Below are positions 1 through 11,600 of a stretch of 64,000 nt of DNA, piece after piece. The DNA is taken from assembly GCF_041260155.1 (NCBI RefSeq), contig NC_091942.1, forward strand, positions 14,967,501 through 15,031,500. Reading direction: 5' to 3'. Every line of letters starts with the position of its first letter. Position 1 is the first letter of the stretch. The notes under the pieces were generated by a model. It was not told the DNA's origin, ran no database searches, and worked only from the letters and a program-made list of their open reading frames with translations. A program made the position numbers and the translations under genes. The DNA is from Ptychodera flava. Its lineage: Eukaryota; Hemichordata; Enteropneusta; Ptychoderidae.

Positions 1-960
1 ATTTTTTAATTAAACATCGTCAATGACACTGAGCCCACATTTGTTTCAAAGTGGCAGGCCAGAGTGAGTATACTTAACAAAGTTTACCCCTGGGAACATG
101 CATACCAAGTTTCAAAGCAATTGGACAAGGGACTTCAGAGAAAATGATTTTCTTGACCAAAAATGTGGAAAATTGCCCCAAAAATACAAATATGAAAATT
201 TCACTACAATTTGAAGACACTCAACTAAGGTTGCCTCTAGGTATATCCATACCAAGTTTCAAAGCAATCAGAATAGTTAATTTAGAGAAAATCATTTTTT
301 GACCAAAAATGCAAAAAATTGCTCCAAAAACACAAATAGGATATTTCACCACAAATTTTACACATCCAACAGAAGACAACCCTAGGATCAAGAGTATCAA
401 GTTTCAAAGCAATCCTATCAGAACTTCAGGAGAAAATGATATTTTGACCAAAATGTGAAAAATTGCCCCAAAAATACAAATATGAAAATTTCACCACAAT
501 TTGAACAAATCTGACAGAGGCCAATGCCAGGATCATGCATACCAAGTTTCAAAGCGATGGGATGAGTGCTTTCAGGGATTTTTGACCAAAAATGGGAAAA
601 ATTGCCCCCAAAATACTATCAAAATTTCACCACAATTTGAACAAATCTAATTTAAGTCACCATAAAGAACCTGCATACCAAGTTTCAACCAAATCTGGCC
701 AGTGGTTACAGAATTTAAGCAATTTGCAGAATTTTCCCTTTTTCGTACCTCATTTGCCTATTTTTGACACTGACATGTTCATTTGAACAAATTCACATCT
801 CCACCCCTGGGTGCACCTGTACACCAAATACTAAGATGGTAGGTGCTGCGGTTTTGGAGTTTTTTATGCGAGTAGACATACATCCACACGTACTAACATA
901 CATACGTCACCGACCATATAAGCTCTCTTTTGAATATATACATTTACCAAATGTGGGCTA
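1..960. repeat. Minisatellite-like array of ~145-bp monomers, cut by window edge
   Basis: The phrase ACCAAGTTTCAAAGCAA and close variants recur near positions 102, 250, 388, 541 and 677, giving a period of roughly 145 bp. Between them lie recurring blocks reading 'ttgaccaaaaatg...attgccccaaaaatac...tcaccacaatttgaa'. The array starts before the window. It ends in a different 3' tail (about 780-960) with short CATAC runs and ATATAAGCTCTCTTTTG. The monomer is related to the one in the element at 5149-6476, so both are probably non-autonomous repeats of one superfamily. The reading frames here of 60-70 codons are by-products of the repeat. Confidence 0.75.
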
Positions 961-1974
961 AAAACAGGGCTATATGAGGGAAATGTTTCTGGCAGCCAAA
1001 CCTACCCTCCTTCGAAACAATGGCAATCTCAAACTGGTTTGTGCCAAGAAATACATTATTTTTGGATAGCAAAAATCAAATCATGGAGTCCAACATTCCA
1101 ATATTTACTGAAGCGGCAGAGTTCTCCCTAGGAAATTTTTACAAGAGTGCTTGTGTGGTGTGCACTGATTTTTTCTTTTAAAACTTTGTGGATTCCTTCA
1201 TTCTTGTTAGAAAAATTAATATTGCATGTCATTTTCATAAGAGGGTGTTCAGAGTTTACTAGAGGGCGCCATGCCTTTGTTACCATATTAAGAGCATGTT
1301 TCTCAAGTCTTCCATGATTGTTGTAAAAAACTTTACTGAAAGTGCTCATCCATACTGTCAAACTTTGGTGTATACATTCACAGGATAATGTCATCCATAT
1401 TTATGTATATCACAGCAAGTTGCTCATTTCTCATATTCCGATAAAAACTTTTCAGAAACTACTTGTCCAGTAGTCTCAAATGTATTTTTCAATGTTTGCA
1501 TTTGTGAAGATCTTATGTTCGATTTGGCAAAGCACTTAAAGATAAGTAGCACTAGACTTTGGAGACGCAGTGAGAAAAAACTGTAACAACTATAAGCTCC
1601 GTTACTGAACTTATCTCTTTTAGATTGGGGATTTGGCCAAGCAGTTTTGTCTGTGGCTTCTCCACTAGGTGAGTGGGTGCCGTACATTGTGACTTCAAAC
1701 CCGATTTAAAACACTGTATATTCTTTTCACGAGCGATTTCATAGGTTATCTTCTATGACTATTGGTAACTTGAATAGTATTTGACCCATATAGTCAGTTT
1801 TAGCAACTCCTATTGGTTGATTAATATGTAGTACAGACTCAGAGTTGGATGGAGCAAAGAAAGTCACTATGGATTTCTGTGGATTAATCCTTATTTGATG
1901 AGCTGGCTTTCATTTAAATGTCAATAGTAACATTCAGCATACCTTGTGCTTTCAAAAACATATCAAGAGTAGTA
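961..1974. other. Intergenic, no gene recognised
   Basis: AT-rich sequence without a recognisable protein, RNA gene or clear repeat. Two minus-strand frames of about 88 codons (1128-1394 and 1424-1687) match no family I know and lack supporting structure. The stretch lies beyond the 3' end of the minus-strand HAPSTR1 gene. Confidence 0.5.
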
Positions 1975-2380
1975 CAGAGAACGCCACATTAACCCGTCAA
2001 GCCATTTAGCAAAATGCCTTGTAAAACAGAGAGTCATTTGGCCAGATAACAAGTAAATTGGCGGTCAACTTCAGTGGTCTGGTACAGCGATTGTAATACA
2101 AAAGTCAGGAGGAAGCCCAACTCTGCCATAAAAGGCTGCGTAAACATCGCACAGTGGTACAAACCATTTCTCTCATGGTGTATCTTAGAAAATAAACTGA
2201 ATCGATGAAGAATAATTCACAATTGACACCGATTGAGATTACCCGCTGATTTTAGTGTTTGCAATTGCTGTACCCAACCAGTGAAGTTGATCGCCAATTT
2301 ATTTGTTATCTGGCCAAATGACTCCCTGTCTCACTAGGCATTTTGCTAAATGGCTTGACGGGTTAATTTGGTGTTCTCTG
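1975..2380. mobile_element. 406-bp MITE with ~120-bp inverted repeats and TA flanks
   Basis: The left arm begins CAGAGAACGCCACATTAACC. The right end reads GGTTAATTTGGTGTTCTCTG, its near-perfect reverse complement. The match continues inward through a block containing GTCAAGCCATTTAGCAAAAT and its inverse, then a diverged part near 2040-2090 and 2270-2320. The element is bounded on both sides by TA (1973-1974 and 2381-2382), as expected for a Tc1/mariner-type target duplication. There is no coding capacity, so it is a non-autonomous fold-back element. Family assignment beyond the TA flank is inference. Confidence 0.8.
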
Positions 2381-2382
2381 TA

Positions 2383-3243
2383 AGGCTTCCACAAACCTAT
2401 ATTTCCTCTAGGTGTCAGCCCCTCTACAGTCTCATACAAATCCATTTGAAAGACAATTTAACACGTAGCAGCTCATAAACCGGGATACCTGTTTAAACTA
2501 TTTCGTCAATGGGAGCTACCTTTCACTGATACGCTTCAACTCTTAGAGGAACCATTGTCTTGGAGGGTTATAGCTAGTTTACCGATCAATAAATGAATGT
2601 TGTGTTTAGGCAATGCAAGATGACTGTCAAGGTTCCTAAGCATTTTATCCAGGATACTTTTCAACATCCTGGGACTTTGACAAGCACCTTGGGCAATGCT
2701 GTTTATTTAATCTTTTTCTGGAAAGTATCGGTAGATATATATTTTCCGGCAAAGTTGGATCTATACAGATGTAAATCAGGGTCAAAGAATTGTTGCGATA
2801 AGAATTATTAGATGACTTTATTGCTTTTCACACATCACAGTTAGACTGGTCTCCAGTTACTAGCTGGCCTAGCCATCACGTCCGCCCCACAATCTATGCA
2901 ACAGCCTGCCAGTGTACATTGCTTCAATTCCCTTTCAATTTACTCTGTTTTGATATTTTTATGATCACAGACTTGATGCAAGTCTACATCACAGTCGGTT
3001 ATAAAGGCCACTGGGTCACTTGTTTCCTTTTGAGGCCTTTTTCTCTCCCAAATATTTTTCCTGATTCATACTTGGCTGCTGGGTTCAATTCAACTAATTT
3101 ACTGAGAAACAAAATACAACCTTATATTGTGGACACGCATGTTGTTGCCCAGGAACGTGTCTCTTAACAACATGCACACTTGTTTCTCAAGGCACTTTGT
3201 TCTAATACACCAACAAAGACAGATGGAGAAAAGAGACGTGGAA

Positions 3244-3292
<49 letters not shown>

Positions 3293-3375
3293 CTGAAAGT
3301 ACAGAGTACCCTTGTCAAAAAAACATCAGGAAACAGTGACACGACTGGAGTCATTTGAACAAAAATGGCTTAGTT
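2383..3375. other. Intergenic with a GA microsatellite
   Basis: No gene recognised. Apart from the dinucleotide run at 3247-3291, the sequence is ordinary AT-rich DNA downstream of HAPSTR1. Short frames (2593-2811, 2919-3167) show no family resemblance. Confidence 0.45.
3247..3291. repeat. (GA)n microsatellite
   Basis: An uninterrupted GA run of about 22 units. It produces a spurious Arg/Glu-rich reading frame and is likely length-polymorphic. Confidence 0.95.
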
Positions 3376-3381
3376 TTTATT
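3376..3381 (-). promoter_or_regulatory. Candidate HAPSTR1 poly(A) signal AATAAA
   Basis: Minus-strand AATAAA about 320 bases downstream of the HAPSTR1 stop codon. It is a canonical hexamer at a plausible distance. Other hexamers could be used instead, so this is a candidate only. Confidence 0.45.
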
Positions 3382-3698
3382 TATGGTAGTGAAATAATGA
3401 AACAGTTGGTGCAGGTGTAAACATTAATGCAGCATCTAAACCAAATCTTGCCAGGTCTCCAAATTGACACATCTGTTGCTGTGTTTCTCGGAAATTTAAC
3501 AGTAGCTATCGCTCTTCAAACTGGCCATATTGTGTTATCCAAAGTCACAACATATATATTAACAATACATCAAACCTGTGATAGCAGGCCACAACATATT
3601 TTTTTTACGACACATCCCCACTGAGAAAACCTATTCACCATAAATTTTTTTTGTCTGTCTTTACATTAAATTGCGCAATAATTATGTCCCTGGAGCTA

Positions 3699-3931
3699 CT
3701 ATAAAAATCTGCCACGTTTATGTGGGGGTGATTCCATCAGAACATCTGTGGATGCTACATTAGAGTTTCTTTTCCTAGAGTCAGAAACATTGAACAGTTC
3801 CTCGGGGTTCATCGCCGCATTGACTTCATTAAAAGCACCGTGTCGCCGTCTGCCAAAATGAAGACTGCCCTGAGTGCTTGAAGCAGTTGTGTTACTATCT
3901 ACACTAACACTGGCCATTGCACCATTTAAAC
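3699..3931 (-). CDS. HAPSTR1: HAPSTR1 coding exon 4 with stop
   Basis: The acceptor TTTTTTGCAG precedes 3931. The exon begins with codons reading LNGAMASVSV, matching the vertebrate LSGAMASISV block, and ends in HKRGRFL and a stop at 3699-3701. The internal ATG at 3917 is not the gene start. Confidence 0.93.
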
Positions 3932-6900
3932 CTGCAAAAAAACAAAGAATTAAGGAAAATTACAAAAATCAGGATAAAATTTCCAAAGTTACATATTTAG
4001 GGATGCACATTTGTTCCTAGTGGTTCATACTGAATATTTTAGGCTATTTTGCATATAACACTATGATTGGCTATCCCATGGAAATTATGTAAATTGAAAT
4101 CAACAGTAAAACCGAACATTACTTAGCAAAGACAGCAAGACTACATATATACTGCCAGTCTACGACTGAGCCACAGTACAATTAATTTTATCATTCTAGG
4201 AGGTTGTTTGGCTCTTAGATTTCATGGTTAAACACTGAAACCTGACATTACTTGGTGATGAGAACAAGACTGCCAAGCTACAGCTTAGGCCATATTATGA
4301 TTAACCATCAGACTAGGGGGTTGTGCTTGAATCTTAGATTTCATGGATAAAGCACCGAAAGAAAAACAAACACATGCTAGGAAGCAAAGGACTCACCATT
4401 TGCACTGAGAAAACTAAAATTTGCTGGTACAGGTAAAGATACACCTACTGCAAACATGACAGTACAAGGCAAACCTTAAAATGCAAGGAAACCTTTGCCA
4501 TCCAACTCACTACATTCCAATATTTGTAACAAAATTCAGGATTGGAAGGGTAAATACTCATTTGAATTGAAATCATACTTCAATTTTTAATTTTTTTAAA
4601 TTTTTACAAACGGTAAACATATTGCTCAATGCAGAAATTTGATAGAAGAGATACCCTTTGCATGACAATAGCACTTAACCTTGCTATAAATCTGTCATAA
4701 TTACACATAAATTAAGCTCTTCTCTCAAATAAACCAAACTAAAAATTCCTCACGGGTCAAAAATATCTGAAAACTAACTGTAACAGATGCTCTTTCTTGC
4801 CTGTGAAGTACATCATTTCCATACAATCATTGAGGAAATAAGATCAGTCCATTGAAAAATGAATTTACAAATTTCTAGAACATCATGAACACTTTTCTAA
4901 TCTTTGAGATGATCAAACAACAAACTTTACATCATAACTTGTGAAGACCACTGAAATGTGGATGGCTTTCAAATTCAAACTGCCTGACCCTTTGCAATGG
5001 TTAAGAGATTAAAACAGATATTTCTGTCCAACCTGTAAAATACCTTGACTAAATACAATTTTTCCTAAGTAAATCATGAAAGAGGCCCTATCCAGAACAC
5101 CTGTGACAGCTTAAACCATCCATAAAACAAGCGACCTAGCGGCCGATATAGCTCCGCTGTGTTTATGTAGAGAGTAACTATTTTTGACACATGTCAGTGA
5201 TGAAGAAGGTGGAAATCTTTGATAGCTCAATGCAATGGCCAGAAAAAGTGGCTAAAATAAGCTGCAAAAATACCCAATTTCATCATACTTTGAATATATC
5301 ACATCGGATCATCCCTAAGAACATGTCACCAAAACATGTCAACCAAAGCTATCCGATGAGTAGTTTTTTGAGAATGAAATTTTCTGACCAAAAATGGCAA
5401 CATTGCCCCAAAAATACAAAATTACAGATTTCATCAGAAATTCAATATATATTACTTAGCTCATCTGTAGAAACCTGTATACCAAATTTCAAAGCTATCA
5501 GAACAGTACTTTTTGAGAAACATGCTTTTGATCAAGAATGGCAAAAATTGCCCCAAAATTACAAAATTACTGATTTCATCATAATTTCAATAAATATCAT
5601 TAAGGTGATCTGTAGGAACCTGTATACCAAATTGCAAAGCTATCAGATGAGTAGTTTTGGAAATACACATTTTTTGACCAAAAATGGAAAAAATTAACCC
5701 AAAATTACGAAATTGCAGATTTCATCATAATTTCAATAAATATCATTAAGTTTATCTGTAGGACCTGTATACCAAATTTCAAAGCTATCAGATGAGCAGT
5801 TTTGGAAATACACATTTTTTGACCAAAAATGGCATAAATTGCCCCAAAATACAAAATTACAGATTTCATCAGAAATTCAATATTTATTACTAAGTTCATC
5901 TATAGAAACCTGTATACCAAATTTCAATACTATCAGACCAGTACTTTTTGAAAAAAACATTTTTTGACCAAAAATGGCAAAAATTGTCTTAAAAATGCAA
6001 ATTTGCATATTTCTGCACAATTTGAACAAATCTGAAATAGATCATCCCTAGGGACATATGTACCAAATATCAAAGCTATCTGACCAGTAGTTTTGAAGAA
6101 GAAGATTTTTAAAGATTTTTTTACCAAAAATGACAAAAATTGCCTTAAAAATACAAATATGCAAATTTCACCACGATTTGAAGAAATCTGACTGTAGTCA
6201 CCCTAAGTAAACTGCATATTAAATTTAAAAGCAATCGGGCAAGCGGTTTCAGAGAAGTAGATTTTTTTACCAAAAACAGCAGAAAATGCCCCAAAAATAC
6301 AAATATGCAAATATCACCACAATTTGAACAAACTTAAGTGAGGTCACCCCAAGTGAACTGCATATAAAATTTCAAAGCAATTGGACTTGCGGTTTCAGAG
6401 GAGAAGGCAATTGTTGACGGACGACGACGGAAAATCAACCTATTTGATAAGCTCCGCGTCGCTGACAGCGGAGCTAAAAAAGTTGTACACATCGTTTTCA
6501 AGCAACACAAGCAACAATAACGCTGTCGTTTGACTTTTGTCAAATACAACACAGCATTAAGTTATCTTTTACACTAGCAACAGGCAAATTTGTTGTTGTT
6601 GAAAATTTCACCTTACTCATCACAAATTTTACCATTTACAGGAACAATACACTGGCAAATGACAAATTATTTTTGTTCTGACCTTCTATGTTCTGATTAA
6701 ATAATTTTAAAGTTATGGCATGAGACGTTTATCTTCTGTTACTTTGAGTTTCACTTGTTTCTCATATCATTGATGATAGCATCTACATAAAAGTCATTGA
6801 CAAAGTCTCCGTTGAGAATTATTGATGAGCACATCTACACCACACCTCATATACTACATTGTCCTAGTGTAAACTTTGATTAAATTGGATCAAGAATGTT

Positions 6901-9900
6901 CAGAGGGAATGACAACAGACAAACAGAAGAAACTGAAATATGAATTGCTGAGCCAAAACCAGTACAAGTGTCCTTAAAAAGCGGCAGAATGGTTTGGATA
7001 ACATCTTGCTCAGCTGGCATTGTATCCAGTGTACAAGTCAAGTATTTTATCGACCACAGGCAAGAAAAAATATTATTATAACACACGTTAGCATCAAAAT
7101 GGCAATATTTCTCCCGTGAGAAAAAGATTTATCGATGTCATTTTTCACAATTCATGAAATATTTGAGTAGATTGTGTGACTGTATAGTCTGTATACAAAC
7201 TAATCTTATAGCTTCCTTTCTGAATTGAATTGAGATACCATTGATTAGATTCAAGATGTAATTGAACTTGATGCAAAGCACTGTGGAAAACCACTTCAAC
7301 GGATGGACGGAAAAAGAGTCACATCTGCATGCAGATCATTACAAAATGAAGGTTACCCAGATCAATTTCTGATTACAACAAAGAACTGGACATCAATCAC
7401 AAATCTGATGATTATTACCTTGGCCTAATGTGTCAGCTAGCAGAATTACAAATTCAAGTCACAGTGTCCAGAATTACAAGATATGTTAAATTGTACACTA
7501 GAGGATGGCCACGTCCCTATATGCTACTTACCTTGTAATGCTAATGCCTCTCTGAATGGCTGCATTTCACTGTCAGGCGACAGTAAGCCATCGCTAAATA
7601 GGTTAGGGTGTCTAGGAGAACTTCGGTCGAAGCCGCTAGTCTGATGTCTAGGAGATGAGCGGTCAAAGCCGCTACGCTGCAGAGGTGTAGAACGTAACCT
7701 AGGTGGTACGTTCTTCCCACACAGGAAACCTAGTAGGTCATCTCTGCGGATGTGTCGCCTTTTTTTCTTTGCCCATGTGACGAGGTCTCTGGTTCTCCTT
7801 TGTTGCCCAGTTTGAATGCCTAGCTCTATTCCTCTTCTTTGTAATTCAAAACAATCTGTTGTAGAAATATCAAGATGAGTGAGAGGTACAGCATCCAAAC
7901 AAGGAAGTCTATGAAACACTGACACAATTCATCACATGATGACTTATACAGCATGTGGGGAACTGCCATCTTTCTCTGCCACATGTGACATAAAAATCAT
8001 GCCAGAGTTTGCCCTCCGTGCTAATCTGATGCATCACCACGTCACCAGTTTCCATCTCAGATTGTCACATAAGTTCGAAAAGCAAAATTCATTCATGTAC
8101 AGGGGAGGGGCTTTGACCTCCATTCAATCAGTGAAATTAACTTTCACAGTTTTACTTTGTGATCACAAGTTCTTTGTGTGCAAAAAATAAAAAATAAAAA
8201 ACTGCACACTCGTGCCAACAAATTTTACAGTAATGTTCCTCGCTCATTCATGTCCAAAATACAACTTACCGACAGTAACATTGTATCCTAAACCTTTCAT
8301 TCACCAAATTATAACAATAAAAAGTATAATATTTAAAATGTGCTATAGCTTCTGCCTGCCCTAACCATACCTGGTCATTTCAATCTCACTGTGTTGATGA
8401 TACAGCACCAAATACTGCAATCTTCACGAGATGCATAATTCTCATTACACTGTTCTCCCCAGACAACAACATTTCGCAGTTAAGAACTTTCATTTAGGGG
8501 GAGGGGGTTTTGATCTAAACGTAAGAATTGCGTTTCTTGAACTTATGCAACAATCTGAGACGGTTCCTAACAAAAATCTTCACATATGATGAGTATGCTG
8601 TCTGGTATACTCAAGAAAATGTCAAAAATTCCTTAAATTGTCTCAAAGAATTACAAAATTTGAACAGGATACACTGGTGCATGAGCTTTGCAGGCTTCCA
8701 GCTTACATTCCACAAATATTTTGTTGTTTTTATTGAACCTGTGAAACACTAGTAGCAGTATGCTAGTCCTATAGATATTCTTGAAATGGCCTTTAATCTA
8801 CACATATGCTCACATACATGATGTTATCACATTCATCTGATCATAGTACACAATGCCAACTTCCCAAAAATGTTTCTCAAAAAAATGAAAGGATAGGACA
8901 AGCAGCCTTGGTCTAACCTGTGCATTGATGTCTGAAATGCTTTTCTTTATTCAGCCTCGCATGCTGTTAGTTTTTTCCACCCATTCAACATTATTTGAAG
9001 AAGAAACCTAACTTTCCATCATGCTATTTGGTACCATTATCACATTCTTCCAACTTATTTCCTTTTAATTCACTCAACTTTTAAACTCCAATAGGATGAA
9101 ACAAGCAAGCACGGCAGTGACATATACTATATCACAAATCTATGGCATGTGACTAGACACGGATATACTGGACAACAAATACAGATAGTTCTATGATCAT
9201 TGATTTACGCAACTCAAAAATCCTCACGCTGTACAAAATTAAAATAGCCGTAAAAAGAACATTATCACACACAACTAAATACATGAGATACTCATTATCA
9301 AAATTTTGTTGCAAATTAAAGTGAAAATAAAAATAGATGTGATTGTTTCGGGGGGAAAGCTAATACAAAGCAGTATAGAATGCAAGCTTTGTAAGTCACT
9401 CAAAAAACAAATACAGCTCATACAAACAAACTGAAATTACCTCATTATAAAGTGGTATCTGTGCGTGCAACACATTTTGAAATTATTATCATTAACCCTT
9501 TGAATGCCAAAGTCAAGTTTAGTCTCTATCATAAAATATAGGCCAGCAAATTTTTTCAGATCAAGACATCTTTTTTGAGACTTGTTCCAAAATTTTGATC
9601 AAGACCTGCAGCCCATGAAAAGTGATGTCAATGTGGTTCAAAATTACTAAAATATTATAGAAAATTTATTAAATTGGTAAAATAATGCACTAAAATTCTG
9701 GTGGGAAATATTACAGACCTAAAAGGTTAATTAAATAATATATACATTTATCTGTATTTAAGATGTGCCCTGGAACAGAAGCACATAGGTTATGGAGAAC
9801 ACTGGTATTTTTGTGCACATGCTGTCTTTGATAGGGAAGTAGTTAGCTTCATTCCTCAAATAGTGATACAGTACTGGTATCGTCTACATATCCACTTGCA

Positions 9901-11369
9901 CTCAGTCAGGTTAATATGCATTTCAAAGATCTATTCCTCACTATTTTAATTAATTTTTCCATGATAGCAACATCACAAAAGATGACAAAAAATAGGATCA
10001 TACTGTAACTATGGAAGGATAACATCTACAATTAGACAAGTGAGAAAGTCATTAACAAGGTCACAAGATGATACACACGACAAAATATAGTCTGTACTGG
10101 GTGGAAATGAAAGTGTTCAAATCAAATTTTGCTGTAATACTCTTGATAATTTCAGGCACAAATACTAAGTTCATCAACAGTTTCTTTGTATACAAGGGTT
10201 CGACGAATCAGGTGCCTAACAGAAATATAATGTACACTCCAAATGTTAATCTGTGTGAATGGCTACATTATTATAGACATGATCTATTAATAAACATTTC
10301 ACATTTTTGACAACACACTCTACCTGCTTTGAGAAATATCTCGACATAACTAGTATCATCCGCCTTAGGCACTGTGTCAAGGTCAGTGTGTAGAATGAAC
10401 AGAAAAGTGTTTAAACATGATTATACATAATATAAACTGCTGTACAGGCGATGCAGAATGTTTATCTGTTTAGAAATACATTTTCATTGGTGTAATTATC
10501 ATCTATAATCAGCAAGCAGTTATTGCCCGATAAGTTATACAATGAAAACATTAAACAGATGCGCAAGCTGGAAAGCTTTAATGCCCAGCTGATAATGCTG
10601 AAACACAAAGAGCTGTAACCTTGACGAATCGGAGTGCCCTGGAACATTTGCAGAGTTGAAAGCCTCAACTGTTACATTTAGAGTTTATTTTCACGGTGTC
10701 ATACGTTTAATGACGCCATTTTGCAACCTTCCATACTCGTGACTTGTTACAGAATTAAGTTACGGTTAATGTTTACTCGCCCTCGAGTCCTCCATATTTG
10801 ATTCATATGTTGCGGGTTGGGTATGGGGTAGGGTGGGGTGACGACACGAGGAGAGAAACACATACTTGTATAACACTGCTCGTCGGAGAATCACATGAAA
10901 TCACCTGCAACAAATTCTGCAAAATTATCGAAGCTGATCATAGAAAGTGTGAAAACTTTCACAGTACACTGACCTTTATAAAGCTGAGTCACTGCCGTGG
11001 CTGCATTTTGAAATGATATCCATACTGCTGGCGTCGAGTGATGACACAAACGGTCTGTAAATATATACATTGCACAAGAACGCACAAGTTTAGAATTTGA
11101 ATTCAACAAAGCATGGCGAAAAAAGCTAGTGTCAAATAATATATTAAAAAAGACAAGTATACAAATAATCTACCTTTGTATAATTGAGCTACGGCTGTCG
11201 CAGAATTCTGGAAGGACAGCCACAATTTTTGGCTCGTCTCTTCCCTGTCTGCCGACAAACGATCGTCGAAATTCGGTTCGCTTTCAAGTTGTTCTATGCA
11301 TTGTTGTTCCCAGTTCGACACCCATAAGTCGCCTACCGAGTCTTCCTGTCGATCTTTCTGATCAGACAT
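3699..11369 (-). CDS. HAPSTR1: HAPSTR1 (C16orf72) orthologue, four coding exons, 277 residues
   Basis: Encodes the stress-response adaptor known in mammals to bind and direct the E3 ligase HUWE1, largely in the nucleus. The CDS joins minus-strand exons 11369-11174, 11054-10974, 7855-7532 and 3931-3699. All introns are GT-AG and in phase 1. The 277-residue product is close to the 275 of the human protein. Residues 1-65 carry a WVSNWEQQC block and the motif FQNSATAVAQLYK. Residues 76-92 repeat it as FQNAATAVTQLYK. Residues 102-141 hold the conserved IELGIQTG, a basic run KKKRRHIRR and LLGFLCGK. Then follow MQPFREALALQG and a C-terminal SPPHKRGRF close to the vertebrate SPTHKRNRM. The start at 11369 lines up with the conserved N-terminus. 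A lineage-specific duplicated SGFDRSSPRH segment lies in exon 3. No lesion is seen, so it looks like an intact host gene. Orthology rests on remembered family sequence. Confidence 0.95.
4110..4350. repeat. Diverged tandem duplication, ~119-bp period
   Basis: Two adjacent units share 'acattactt', 'caagactgcca/tac', 'ctaggaggttgt' and CTTAGATTTCATGG (at about 4214 and 4333). They are visibly diverged, so the duplication is old. Confidence 0.6.
5149..6476. mobile_element. 1.33-kb non-autonomous element made of ~145-bp monomers, 12-bp inverted termini
   Basis: TAGCTCCGCTGT (5149-5160) is the exact inverse of ACAGCGGAGCTA (6465-6476). Between them about seven monomers recur every 145 bp or so, each with 'taccaaatttcaaagctatcag', a TTTTGACCAAAAATGG block and 'attgccccaaaatac'. 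The unique 3' tail before the right terminus is rich in GACGACGACGG. The 168-codon frame at 5191-5697 simply reads through the monomers and is not a gene. No target duplication is obvious. It lies inside the HAPSTR1 intron, so it is tolerated by splicing. Confidence 0.75.
7532..7855 (-). CDS. HAPSTR1: HAPSTR1 coding exon 3
   Basis: The acceptor TTTCTACAACAG precedes 7855, and donor GTAAGTAG follows 7532. It encodes residues 93-201: the conserved GIQTG and FLCGK core, the basic segment KKKRRHIRR, a species-specific repeat and the conserved QPFREALALQG end. The open frame that runs further upstream to 7925 is intronic. Confidence 0.93.
7602..7673 (-). repeat. 36-bp in-frame coding duplication in HAPSTR1 exon 3
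   Basis: Two adjacent 12-codon units encode SGFDRSSPRHQT and SGFDRSSPRHPN. The repeat lies between the conserved core and the conserved QPFREAL block, in the linker that is variable in the family. It adds two Ser-Pro sites. Confidence 0.85.
7856..10973 (-). other. HAPSTR1 intron 2
   Basis: A 3.1-kb AT-rich intron with a TTAA-flanked MITE at 9492-9730 and no recognised gene. Reading frames at 7936-8190, 8528-8752 and 10068-10310 show no family resemblance. Confidence 0.85.
9492..9730. mobile_element. TTAA-flanked MITE, family A, copy 1
   Basis: Begins TTAACCCTTTGAATGCC and ends AAAAGGTTAA. The interior shares 'ttttcagat', CCAAAATTTTGATCAA, 'tgaaaagtgatgtc' and 'attctggtgggaaatattaca' with copies at 33836, 35595 and 60894. 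It has no coding capacity. The TTAA ends suggest a piggyBac-type target, which is inference. Confidence 0.75.
10974..11054 (-). CDS. HAPSTR1: HAPSTR1 coding exon 2 (81 nt, phase 1-1)
   Basis: The acceptor reads TATTTACAG before position 11054, and the donor GTCAGTG follows 10974. It encodes the rest of codon 66 to the first base of codon 93, including VWISFQNAATAVTQLYK. At 81 nt with equal phases at both ends, it could be skipped or duplicated without shifting frame. Confidence 0.92.
11174..11369 (-). CDS. HAPSTR1: HAPSTR1 coding exon 1
   Basis: Encodes residues 1-65 plus the first base of codon 66. It ends in codons for QLYK followed by G, with donor GTAGAT immediately after (11173-11168). 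It contains the first FQNSATAV motif copy. Confidence 0.93.
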
Positions 11370-11600
11370 TTCAACATTAGGTCTTTAGGTTTTGTGTTCA
11401 AACCTCGGTATGCATAAATATGGATTGTAAACGGGATAAAAAGACTACAATTTCAGAAGTACTCTAGAGGCCCTGGACGTCCTTTCACCAAATCTCTTCT
11501 TCACAGTGCATTGTGGGAAAACATTTCAAGCCGTTCCCTGCGCACGCTCAGATGTAATCAGGACGCCCTAGGAATACTACATTTCGCTAATGTTATGCAT
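11370..11600 (-). promoter_or_regulatory. HAPSTR1 5' UTR/promoter region with Staf/ZNF143-type motif
   Basis: The stretch directly upstream of the HAPSTR1 start is richer in GC than its surroundings. At 11506-11519 it reads GTGCATTGTGGGAA, the reverse complement of TTCCCACAATGCAC, which fits the core of the Staf/ZNF143 binding site (CCCANNATGCA). Such motifs mark TATA-less, broadly active promoters in animals. The transcription start itself cannot be fixed from sequence. Confidence 0.55.

Larger units (their letters stand above)
3932..7531 (-). other. HAPSTR1 intron 3, repeat-rich
   Basis: A 3.6-kb intron. It contains a diverged tandem duplication near 4100-4363 and a complete-looking minisatellite-bearing element at 5149-6476. 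The remainder is AT-rich and shows no other gene. Confidence 0.85.

Noticed and set aside
5191-5697. 168-codon plus-strand frame
   Set aside because: It reads through the ~145-bp monomers of a non-coding element. The repeated residues follow the DNA repeat.
7856-7925. Extension of the HAPSTR1 exon 3 frame to an upstream ATG
   Set aside because: A good acceptor at 7856-7857 and the match of the spliced product to the known family show this part is intron.
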